Below are positions 1 through 6,523 of a stretch of DNA of 22,518 bases, piece after piece. The stretch comes from an uncultured Clostridium sp. (GTDB lineage: Bacteria > Bacillota > Clostridia > Lachnospirales > Lachnospiraceae), in the NCBI GenBank assembly GCA_900555045.1, contig USJW01000077.1, positions 1 through 22,518 on the forward strand, read 5' to 3'. How positions within the stretch are numbered: position 1 is the first letter of the stretch; every line of letters starts with the position of its first letter. The translations under genes were made by a program, and so were the position numbers. Under the pieces are notes generated by a model. The model was not told the origin of the DNA, made no database searches, and saw only the letters and a program-made list of their open reading frames with translations.

Positions 1-9
1 TGCAGAAAG

Positions 10-627
10 TTGGAAATTCAATTGAAAAAACAAGAAATTGCAAGAGAAGTTTTCAATAAAATAGGAGAAATTGTAAAGACAGCAGACTTCGTTGCCGCCG
101 GGCTGAAAAACTATGATGTCGCCTCGCTTTGCAATCAAGGATATATCGAGCGCATCCGCAACGGATTTTATAGACTGTCCGCCGGAGAAGAACCAAAGGA
201 AGAATATCTGCTCTCGAAACTGCTGCCACAGGGAATTGTCTGTGTGGAGTCCGCGCTATTCTATTATGGATACAGCGACTTTGCACCCCGCAAATGGACC
301 GTTGCCGTCCCGCGCTCCTTTTCCAGGACGATTAAAGCGATGCAGGAAGTCCCGGTAAAAGCCTACTATGTTCAAAATAAATTTTACCAATTCGGTGTCA
401 CCTTTGGCAATTTTAACGGCATCACACTTCCCGTCTATGACCGTGAGCGAACGATCTGTGACTGCTTCAAATATCGCACAAAGCTGGACAACGAACTATT
501 CAATAAAGCGATCAACGCTTATGTCGCTGACCCGAAAAAGGATCTCGTTAATCTGTCAAAATACGCAAAGGAAATGGGGATTTACAGTAAGCTTATGAAT
601 GTTATGGAGGTGGTGCTCAATGGCTGA
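10..627 (+). CDS. abiEi: AbiEi-family antitoxin, type IV toxin-antitoxin (5' end uncertain)
   Basis: About 205 residues. The first ~55 residues look like the winged-helix domain of AbiEi antitoxins (a helix pair, then IERIRNGFYRL, the usual wing of these proteins), followed by the AbiEi C-terminal region with YDRERTICDCF. AbiEi antitoxins repress their own promoter and counteract the AbiEii nucleotidyltransferase; in type IV systems the two proteins do not bind each other. The reading frame is open to the window edge, so the TTG at 10 is only a placeholder; a TTG at 22 or a start outside the window is possible. The gene overlaps the following abiEii start by 8 bases, which fits translational coupling. 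The pair is richer in A+T than the genes that follow, suggesting horizontal acquisition. Family call fairly sure; start unsure. Confidence 0.8.
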   Translation: MEIQLKKQEIAREVFNKIGEIVKTADFVAAGLKNYDVASLCNQGYIERIRNGFYRLSAGEEPKEEYLLSKLLPQGIVCVESALFYYGYSDFAPRKWTVAVPRSFSRTIKAMQEVPVKAYYVQNKFYQFGVTFGNFNGITLPVYDRERTICDCFKYRTKLDNELFNKAINAYVADPKKDLVNLSKYAKEMGIYSKLMNVMEVVLNG

Positions 628-1543
628 TCCTGCTGCGTCGGTACTTGCAAGACTAAAAAACAAGGCAAAGGAAAATGGCAGAAGCTATCAGCTCTGCCTC
701 CAGCTCTTCTGCCAGGAAGAATTTCTGCGCCGTTTGGAGAAATCCAAGTATGCGGAAAACCTTGTGCTGAAAGGCGGCTTATTCATCTACTCCATTACCA
801 ACTTTGACAGTCGTGTCACGGTGGACGTGGACTTCCTTCTTCGGAGAGTTCCCAATACACCCGAACAGTTAAAGTCCATGCTGGAAGAAATCATCGCAAC
901 ACCTACCGGCAATGATTTTGTCACTTTTGAAATCACGGATATCGCCCCTATCGCCGTTGCAAAGAAATACGCCGGTATCGGCGTTTCCCTTGTTGCACGA
1001 ATCAAGAACACAAAAACGCCGTTCACCATCGACTTCGGCGTTGGCGATGTCATCGTGCCAAAACAGAAAAAATGCAGAATTCCCACACAGCTTGATGACT
1101 TTGCGGCTCCTATGGTCAATACATACTCCCTTGAAACCACCATCGCCGAAAAGATTGATGCCATCCTCTCCCTTATGGAATTTTCCAGTTGGATGAAGGA
1201 TTATTACGACATCTATTACCTTGCAAACAAGTTCGACTTCGACGGTGCCACGCTGACAAAAGCTCTGAAAAAGACCTTCGAGAACCGTAGCCACGCCTTT
1301 ACTGCAGAACAGTTTGAGCTGGTTATGGCGTTCGATGATGACGAGGCGATGCAGAAGAAATGGAAAGCCTTCTGTCGTAAAATTGATACAGCGACCGATG
1401 AGTACAGTACTGTCCTGCGGACGATAAACGAATTCCTTGCAAAACCGTTCGCAGCCGCAGTAGAGGGGAAAGATTGGGTTGAAAACTGGTCTGCTTCCAC
1501 TGGCAAGTGGAGCCCCTCCAAACTTGATGGCAAAACCAGTTGA
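620..1543 (+). CDS. abiEii: AbiEii/AbiGii-family nucleotidyltransferase toxin
   Basis: 307 residues. The polymerase-beta-like core is visible: KGG at residues 51-53, the acidic DVD at 69-71 and a third acidic strand in FTIDFG (about 135-140). EK (177-178) and the KDYYDIYYL block (193-201) are the usual C-terminal AbiEii signature. Family members are nucleotidyltransferases; some modify tRNA acceptor ends and block growth. All catalytic positions are present, so the toxin looks intact. The start is the ATG at 620: a GGAGG lies at 606-610 and the ATG overlaps the end of the antitoxin gene by 8 bases. An upstream in-frame TTG at 599 has no ribosome binding site. The gene ends before a strong hairpin. 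The role is probably phage defence or stabilisation of a mobile segment. Confidence 0.88.
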   Translation: MADPAASVLARLKNKAKENGRSYQLCLQLFCQEEFLRRLEKSKYAENLVLKGGLFIYSITNFDSRVTVDVDFLLRRVPNTPEQLKSMLEEIIATPTGNDFVTFEITDIAPIAVAKKYAGIGVSLVARIKNTKTPFTIDFGVGDVIVPKQKKCRIPTQLDDFAAPMVNTYSLETTIAEKIDAILSLMEFSSWMKDYYDIYYLANKFDFDGATLTKALKKTFENRSHAFTAEQFELVMAFDDDEAMQKKWKAFCRKIDTATDEYSTVLRTINEFLAKPFAAAVEGKDWVENWSASTGKWSPSKLDGKTS

Positions 1544-1577
1544 TAATTCCAGCCAAGTTGGGTATAAGCTTTAAATA

Positions 1578-1626
1578 GGGCTGCCGCAAAATAACCGATA
1601 TTCCGGTTCATATTTTGCAGCAGCCC
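1578..1626. terminator. bidirectional terminator between convergent genes
   Basis: Arms GGGCTGCCGCAAAATA and TATTTTGCAGCAGCCC pair over 16 positions with one mismatch. A second small dyad (ACCG/CGGT) lies in the loop. It is followed by TTTCTTCT on the plus strand and ATTTAAA on the minus strand. It lies between abiEii (plus) and the Sel1-repeat gene (minus), so it can end both transcripts. Confidence 0.7.
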
Positions 1627-1650
1627 TTTCTTCTAATCTCCCACGGCCTC

Positions 1651-2976
1651 CTACCTTCTCTTCCACTTCCCAAACAAAGTCTTCTTAAAATGGCTCATGC
1701 GCTCGGCCGCCATGGGGTTGGCCCATTTCTCCGCCTTCTGGTAGTAGGACACCGCCGTCTCCACGCTCTCCGGCACGCCTAACCCCTTGTCGTACATGTC
1801 GCCCAGGCCGATGCAGGCGGCGGAGTAGTCCTTGGAATTCCGCTCCAGAAGCTCCTTCGCCAGCGCGTAGTCCGGGGCCGTCCCCGTCCCGTACAGGTAG
1901 CAGAGCCCCAGGACCTCCCCCGGAAAGCTCTCGCCCTGATCCTTCTGGCTCTTCGCCAGCTGGAACGCCTTCGCTTTATCCTCGCTCACACCGCGGCCCC
2001 AGTAATAGCAGCGGGATAAAAACATCGGGGCGGTGGGATTTCCCAGCTGGGCGGCCTTCTCAAAGCACTCGAACGCCTTTTTGTAATCCTTCGTGCAGCC
2101 CCAGGCGCTGTAGTAGCAGCGGCCCATGTTGTGGTAGCCGTAGGAGTCCCCCATCTGCGCCGCCACCTCAAACAGGCGCAGCGCTTCCTTCTCGTCCATG
2201 GGAAGCCCCCGGTCCCCGTTCAGATACACTAAGCCCATGGCCACAATGCAGCTGGCGTCCTCGGCGTCCATGCCGATCCGAAACCAGCGGTTCGCGTTTC
2301 CGTAATCCTTAAGCTCCTGGTAGGAGCAGCCAAAGCTGTAGTAGTAATTGCGCAGGTCCACCCGGTCCTTCACCGTCTCCATCCAGGCGAGGGCCTCCGG
2401 CACATTCTTCGGCACGCTGTTGATCCCCTCCCGCAGGCTGTTTAAGGCGTTGCGGAACGCGGGCAGAAATCCCTGCTCCGCGGAGAGGCGAAACCACTTG
2501 ACTGCCTCCATGGCGTTCTCCTTCTCACAGCGCGCAAACTCCTCGGAGCCCACAACCGGGCGCTGGATCCCGAACAGCATGTCGCCCCAGAAGTAGAACA
2601 GTCCCACCGCGTACTGCGCCACGGGGTCCCCGTCCTTCGCCTGCTCCAGAACTGCAAGAAACGCCTCCTCCCGCGTGTTCTTCATCGCCGCCGCCAGCTC
2701 GCCCTTCAGCTCGTTCAGCCGGTCCGCGCCCAGCACGCACAGGTTGCTTCCCAGCTCAATCCCCTTCTTTAAAAGCTTTAAGGCCACGCTCTGGTTTTCC
2801 TTCACGCCGCCGTCCTCCCAGGCGTAGCACCGAGACAGAATGTAGAAGGCGTCCGGCTCCCCGGACTCCACCGCCTGCTCCGCAAGCCTCACGCCCTGGG
2901 GAAATTTGGCGGCATCCGCCTGAAAATACAGAAGCCGGATCGCCTCATCCAGCGTGTCTGAGTAGTACTTACCCAT
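1651..2976 (-). CDS. Sel1-repeat (TPR-like) protein
   Basis: 441 residues built almost wholly from ~36-residue Sel1-like repeats. Examples are AMEAVKWFRLSAEQG, EALRLFEVAAQMGDSYG, KAFECFEKAAQLGNPTA and ETAVSYYQKAEKWANP, with the typical G-x-CYYxGxG turns between helices. There is no signal peptide, so it is probably cytoplasmic. Sel1 proteins are scaffolds for protein-protein contacts and no enzymatic role is expected. The ATG at 2976 is preferred over the ATG two codons earlier, because GGAG is 8 bases from the former and nearly touches the latter. It follows the nitroreductase gene by 30 bases on the same strand and is likely co-transcribed from the promoter upstream of that gene. The partner is unknown. 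Confidence 0.85.
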   Translation of the reverse strand: MGKYYSDTLDEAIRLLYFQADAAKFPQGVRLAEQAVESGEPDAFYILSRCYAWEDGGVKENQSVALKLLKKGIELGSNLCVLGADRLNELKGELAAAMKNTREEAFLAVLEQAKDGDPVAQYAVGLFYFWGDMLFGIQRPVVGSEEFARCEKENAMEAVKWFRLSAEQGFLPAFRNALNSLREGINSVPKNVPEALAWMETVKDRVDLRNYYYSFGCSYQELKDYGNANRWFRIGMDAEDASCIVAMGLVYLNGDRGLPMDEKEALRLFEVAAQMGDSYGYHNMGRCYYSAWGCTKDYKKAFECFEKAAQLGNPTAPMFLSRCYYWGRGVSEDKAKAFQLAKSQKDQGESFPGEVLGLCYLYGTGTAPDYALAKELLERNSKDYSAACIGLGDMYDKGLGVPESVETAVSYYQKAEKWANPMAAERMSHFKKTLFGKWKRR

Positions 2977-3006
2977 GTCCATCTCTCCTTTTGTCTCGAT
3001 TCCGCC

Positions 3007-3591
3007 TCAGATATATGTCACCGGGTTTCCGCCCCGCTCTCCGTCCGCCCGGGGCGTCCGGGTCTCCGGGTAGCCAAGCGCCACCGCGCCGCAGACCGTC
3101 TCGTCCGGTGAGAGCCCAAGGCGCTCTAGCTCCGCCCGCACCGCCGGGTTTTCGTCCAGCCAGTGGAGCTGGTTGATCCAACAAGAGCCCACATCCAGGG
3201 AGGCCGCGGCCAGCATCATGTTCTCCAGCGCGCATGCGCAGTCCGCCATGGCGTTGCCGTACCCCTTCCGGTTGGCCGTCACGATCAGGACCGGCGCGTG
3301 GTAGTCGTACACATAGCCGCCCTTCTTGGCCTTCGTGATGGCGTTTTTCAGGCTCTTGTAGGTGTTCTCGTCCGCCTCCATTTTGCCAAACTCCTGGGCC
3401 GCCAGCTGGCGCAGCCGCTCCCGTACCTCCTCGTCTTCAATCACCAGAAAATGGGTAGTCCGGTTGTTCCCCCCGCAGGGCGCCTGCCGCCCGGCCTGGA
3501 TCACCGCCTCAAGCACCTCCCTCGGCAGCTTCTCCTCAGAAAATTTCCGCACGCTCCGGCGCAGCCGGATGATCTCCAATACCTCATTCAT
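3007..3591 (-). CDS. nitroreductase-family FMN flavoprotein
   Basis: 194 residues, the usual size for the family. The N-terminal RRSVRKF (residues 11-17) is the classic FMN-phosphate contact of nitroreductases. APCGGNN (38-43) and the C-terminal GAVALGYPE are also typical. These are homodimeric cytosolic enzymes that use NAD(P)H to reduce nitro groups, quinones or, in some subfamilies, other substrates; the substrate here cannot be told. The ATG at 3591 is chosen; a TTG one codon earlier is in frame and shares the AGGAGGGG ribosome binding site. It is the first gene of a two-gene unit with the Sel1-repeat gene. Confidence 0.88.
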   Translation of the reverse strand: MNEVLEIIRLRRSVRKFSEEKLPREVLEAVIQAGRQAPCGGNNRTTHFLVIEDEEVRERLRQLAAQEFGKMEADENTYKSLKNAITKAKKGGYVYDYHAPVLIVTANRKGYGNAMADCACALENMMLAAASLDVGSCWINQLHWLDENPAVRAELERLGLSPDETVCGAVALGYPETRTPRADGERGGNPVTYI

Positions 3592-3635
3592 CAATGCCGT
3601 CCCCTCCTTCTCTTATGTTGTCATTGTTCCCTCCC

Positions 3636-3664
3636 ATCATAGCAGATTCCCCTGGATTTTCCAA
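3636..3664 (-). promoter_or_regulatory. sigma-A-type promoter of nitroreductase operon
   Basis: On the minus strand a TTGGAA -35 box (3659-3664) and a TATGAT -10 box (3636-3641) are separated by exactly 17 bases. The -10 is preceded by TGC (extended -10). It lies about 45 bases upstream of the nitroreductase start, in the gap after the MATE gene. Confidence 0.6.
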
Positions 3665-3687
3665 CGGATCGGAGCAGGATTTCCCGG

Positions 3688-5028
3688 CTAATTTTTGCCC
3701 GTTTTTCCCCTCTGCCGCGACAGAATCACGCCGCAGATCACGATGGACACCAGGGAGGCCGCCGGGGCCGCAAGTCCCATGTAGTACAGCGTCCCCTCAG
3801 CCAGCCGGCTGATCACATAGGACAGCGGGATGCGCACCCCGAAGGTGGCCACCATGCTGTGTGCGAAGGCGATCACGGACTTCCCGCTTCCGCTGAAGTA
3901 GGAGTTGATGCAGAACACAAAGCAGACCAGGATGCAGTCGATGGTGTAGGAGCGCAGGTACTGGGCCGCCGCGGTGATCACGGCCGGGTCGCTGGAGAAA
4001 ATCCCGGTCAGCGTCTCCGGCAGCAGCTGCGCGTAGATGCACACCAGGACTCCGAACACCAGCGAGTAGCCGATCCCCCGCTTCAGCGCGCCAAACGCCC
4101 GCTCCGGCTTCCCGGCTCCCATATTCTGGGCCGTCATGGTGGCCACCGCGGAGGCGAAGGCCGATGGCGGCAGCATCGCGAAGCCGATGAGCCGCTCCAC
4201 CACGCCCACGGCCGCGGAGGCGATCACGCCCATGGTGTTCACAATCACCGTGATAATTAAGAAGGACACATTCACCAGCGCGTCCTGCACCGCCAGCGGC
4301 GTCCCCACGATCAGGATCCGTCTCACCGAGTAGGGATCCGGCCGGAAATGCCGCTTTCCGAAGGGGAACGGGAAGCCGCGCTTCACGATGATCACCAGGG
4401 ATAAAAGAAAGCTGATCCCCTGGGCCGCGATGGTCGCAGCCGCCGCCCCGGCCGCCCCCATGCCGAATCCGCCCACCAGCAGAAAGTCCAGCGCAACGTT
4501 TACCATGCAGGCCGCGGCCACCAGGTACATGGGCGTCTTGGAATCGCCGATCCCGCGGAAGATGCCGCTGACCGCGTTGTAGCCGACGATGAAGGGGATT
4601 CCGGCGGAGCAGATGAAAATGTACTGTTTTGCGTAGACGAATGCCTCCGGCGGCGTGTGAAGAAGGCCCGTCACCGGCCCGGACGCGGCTGTCATGATCC
4701 CGGTGCAGATGAGCGCCACCAGCGCGAACAGCCCCGCAAGCGAGCCAACCGCCCGCGCCGCCTTCTCCTCATCCCGCTCCCCGATGGCGTGGCCGATCAG
4801 CACCGTGCCGCCCATGGACAGCCCCAGCACCGCCCCGGTGATGGTCTGCATGAGCTGGCTCCCGGTAGCCACCGCCGAGACCGCGGCGGAGCTGTCGTAA
4901 CGCCCCACCACAAAAAGGTCCACCGCCCCGTAGAGCGCCTGCAAAAATCCGGACAGCAGCACCGGCACCGCAAAGCTCAAAAGCGCCGGCCCGATCTTCC
5001 CCTCCGTCATTGAAATCTGCTTTTTCAT
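3688..5028 (-). CDS. MATE-family multidrug/Na+ antiporter
   Basis: 446 residues, very hydrophobic, with about twelve membrane segments in two six-helix halves, as in MATE exporters of roughly 450 residues. Typical family stretches include PVLLSGFLQALYGAVD near the N-terminus and IFRGIGDSKTP about a third in. MATE proteins export cationic drugs or metabolites in exchange for Na+ or H+; the substrate cannot be read from the sequence. The start is the ATG at 5028, with GGGAG 9 bases upstream; a second in-frame Met is six codons later. In-frame codons further upstream (to 5088) lie in the leader and are not thought to be translated. The long leader contains an intrinsic terminator, so expression may be set by attenuation. 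Confidence 0.9.
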   Translation of the reverse strand: MKKQISMTEGKIGPALLSFAVPVLLSGFLQALYGAVDLFVVGRYDSSAAVSAVATGSQLMQTITGAVLGLSMGGTVLIGHAIGERDEEKAARAVGSLAGLFALVALICTGIMTAASGPVTGLLHTPPEAFVYAKQYIFICSAGIPFIVGYNAVSGIFRGIGDSKTPMYLVAAACMVNVALDFLLVGGFGMGAAGAAAATIAAQGISFLLSLVIIVKRGFPFPFGKRHFRPDPYSVRRILIVGTPLAVQDALVNVSFLIITVIVNTMGVIASAAVGVVERLIGFAMLPPSAFASAVATMTAQNMGAGKPERAFGALKRGIGYSLVFGVLVCIYAQLLPETLTGIFSSDPAVITAAAQYLRSYTIDCILVCFVFCINSYFSGSGKSVIAFAHSMVATFGVRIPLSYVISRLAEGTLYYMGLAAPAASLVSIVICGVILSRQRGKTGKN

Positions 5029-5086
5029 CTCCCTCAACTCCCTTTTTTCACAAAGTATTGACTGCCTCGCAGCCCCATCTCCCACC

Positions 5087-5131
5087 AAAAAACCGGATAA
5101 GAGAGCGGGCGCATCCCGCCATCTTATCCGG
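5087..5131 (-). terminator. leader terminator/attenuator upstream of MATE gene
   Basis: Minus-strand arms CCGGATAAGA and TCTTATCCGG pair perfectly, and an inner GCGGG/CCCGC stem closes the loop. The hairpin is followed directly by six U residues (5087-5092), a full intrinsic terminator. It lies between the MATE promoter (5175-5204) and the start codon at 5028, so it would stop transcription before the gene unless overridden. I see no clear alternative anti-terminator pairing partner in the short leader. Confidence 0.75.
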
Positions 5132-5174
5132 CATATAATCTTCAGCTATTACATACCCTCCGATGAACGCCTAT

Positions 5175-5204
5175 ATTTTAGCACAAGGCCCGCCGGTTTG
5201 GCAA
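5175..5204 (-). promoter_or_regulatory. promoter of MATE gene leader
   Basis: On the minus strand TTGCCA (5199-5204) and TAAAAT (5175-5180) are separated by 18 bases. This puts the transcript start at about 5168, roughly 37 bases before the terminator stem and 140 bases before the MATE start. Confidence 0.45.
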
Positions 5205-5237
5205 GAGGCCCGCACGCAATAAATATAAAATACAGCG

Positions 5238-5266
5238 TGCCGGACCGGCGCACTTTATGGTATAAT
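5238..5266 (+). promoter_or_regulatory. extended -10 promoter with overlapping dyad
   Basis: A consensus TATAAT at 5261-5266 is preceded by TGG, an extended -10 element, and lies 40 bases before the DUF6506-like start. No good -35 box is present. The place where it should be is covered by a dyad, TGCCGG-A-CCGGCG (5238-5250), which could be an operator. Confidence 0.55.
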
Positions 5267-5305
5267 TGGAGCGCCAAACAGAATGATTTGAGGAGGAATA
5301 TATAC

Positions 5306-5596
5306 ATGAAAAAATATGCAATGATGATTATGGGAAACTACGAGCCCGAGACCGACACCCTGGAGATCACCCGCGGCGGGATGCTCACCCGCTTTGTGAC
5401 CGTCCGGAGCATGGAGGAGGCCGTGACGACCGCCCGCAAGCTCTGCGAGGAGGGCTTCGGCTGTCTGGAGCTGTGCGGTGCCTTCGGGAAGGAAGGCGCG
5501 CGCCGCATGATCCAGGAGACGAACGGAGAGATGGCCGTCGGCTACTGCGTCAATGACCCGGACATGGACCAGAAAATCCAGGAATTTTTCAGCTGA
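5306..5596 (+). CDS. DUF6506-like small protein
   Basis: 96 residues. The pattern resembles DUF6506 proteins: a short N-terminal strand, then SMEEAVTTARKLCEEGFGCLELCGAFG (about 38-64), where a helix leads into the ELCGxFG turn, and a C-terminal VGYCV strand. The function of that family is not known. The start is the ATG at 5306, with a perfect AGGAGG at 5291-5296 and a TATAAT box 40 bases upstream. An in-frame extension to 5198 runs through the promoter and is rejected. It is followed by the metallophosphoesterase gene 36 bases downstream on the same strand, probably in one transcript. The family assignment is from memory of the motif and is moderately sure. Confidence 0.7.
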   Translation: MKKYAMMIMGNYEPETDTLEITRGGMLTRFVTVRSMEEAVTTARKLCEEGFGCLELCGAFGKEGARRMIQETNGEMAVGYCVNDPDMDQKIQEFFS

Positions 5597-5632
5597 CCGC
5601 TGCCGCCCAGAGGGCTCAAGATTGGAGAAGCC

Positions 5633-6445
5633 ATGCATGCCTTTGACCGCACCCTGACCGTCCGCGGCTACAGGGACTATACAGGAAAAATCACCGCCCC
5701 CGTCCGCCTGGCCCTGGTGAGCGACCTGCACAGCACGCTCTACGGGGAGAACCAGGAGCAGCTTTGCGCGGCCATCTATGCCTGCCGCCCCCAGCTGGTC
5801 CTAATGGCCGGGGACATCGCCGACCACCGGGTGCCCCACGGCGGGACGCGACTGCTCCTTTCCCGGATCGCCCGGGATTTCCCCTGCTTCTACGTCTCCG
5901 GCAACCACGAGCAGCGGACCGGGCGGCTGGAGGCGCTTAAGGCCATGTTCGCCTTCTACGGCGTCACCGTGCTGTCGGGCACCGCACAGTGTGTCGCCGT
6001 AGGCGGGCAGCGCCTCCAGGTCTGCGGCGTGGACGATCCCCACGTCTTCGCCCCCCAGCGGTTCACCAGAAAGCCGCCAGAGGGCTGGAGGGCCCAGTTT
6101 CACGCCTGCCGCCGCGCCCTGGATCCGTCCCGCTACTCCATCCTCCTGTCCCACCGCCCGGAGCTCACAGACTGGTACCGGGACAGCGGCTTTGACCTGG
6201 TGGTCGCGGGCCATGCCCACGGAGGCCAGGTGCGCATCCCCGGCCTCATGAACGGGCTCTTAGCCCCCCACCAGGGGCTTTTCCCCCGCTACGCGGGCGG
6301 GCGCTACGCCCTCGGCTCCACCACCATGATCGTCAGCCGGGGCCTCTGCTTAAACCGCCTTCCCCGCATCTACAATCCGCCGGAGCTTGTGGTCATCGAC
6401 CTGGAACCGACAGGAGGCCGCCCGGCAGCCCCGCAGCCGAAATAA
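5633..6445 (+). CDS. calcineurin-like metallophosphoesterase (YkuE/YaeI type)
   Basis: 270 residues with the complete metallophosphoesterase motif set: DLH at 31-33, GD at 60-61, GNHE at 90-93, SHRPE at 173-177 and GHAHGGQ at 193-199. These ligate a two-metal centre that hydrolyses phosphoester bonds. The spacing is that of the YkuE/YaeI group, which act on lipid or nucleotide-type substrates. Unlike many YkuE proteins it has no N-terminal membrane segment or Tat signal, so it should be cytosolic. The start ATG at 5633 has GGAG five bases upstream. It lies 36 bases after the DUF6506-like gene and is likely co-transcribed. The substrate is not known. Confidence 0.87.
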   Translation: MHAFDRTLTVRGYRDYTGKITAPVRLALVSDLHSTLYGENQEQLCAAIYACRPQLVLMAGDIADHRVPHGGTRLLLSRIARDFPCFYVSGNHEQRTGRLEALKAMFAFYGVTVLSGTAQCVAVGGQRLQVCGVDDPHVFAPQRFTRKPPEGWRAQFHACRRALDPSRYSILLSHRPELTDWYRDSGFDLVVAGHAHGGQVRIPGLMNGLLAPHQGLFPRYAGGRYALGSTTMIVSRGLCLNRLPRIYNPPELVVIDLEPTGGRPAAPQPK

Positions 6446-6450
6446 TTTCT

Positions 6451-6478
6451 TTTATTCCCCCTGCTTCTGTGCTATGAT
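6451..6478 (+). promoter_or_regulatory. promoter of hybrid kinase gene
   Basis: TTTATT (6451-6456) and TATGAT (6473-6478) are separated by 16 bases, with TGC directly before the -10 (extended -10). It lies just after the metallophosphoesterase stop codon and 46 bases before the kinase start. Confidence 0.45.
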
Positions 6479-6523
6479 AAAGGCAGCCGATATTTTATGT
6501 AAAGCGGGAAGGACGGATCACGA

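Noticed and set aside
2300..5000. Many long antisense frames opposite the Sel1, nitroreductase and MATE genes
   Set aside because: They are shadows caused by high G+C content at codon third positions; compositions rich in Arg, Pro and Gly and lacking domains.
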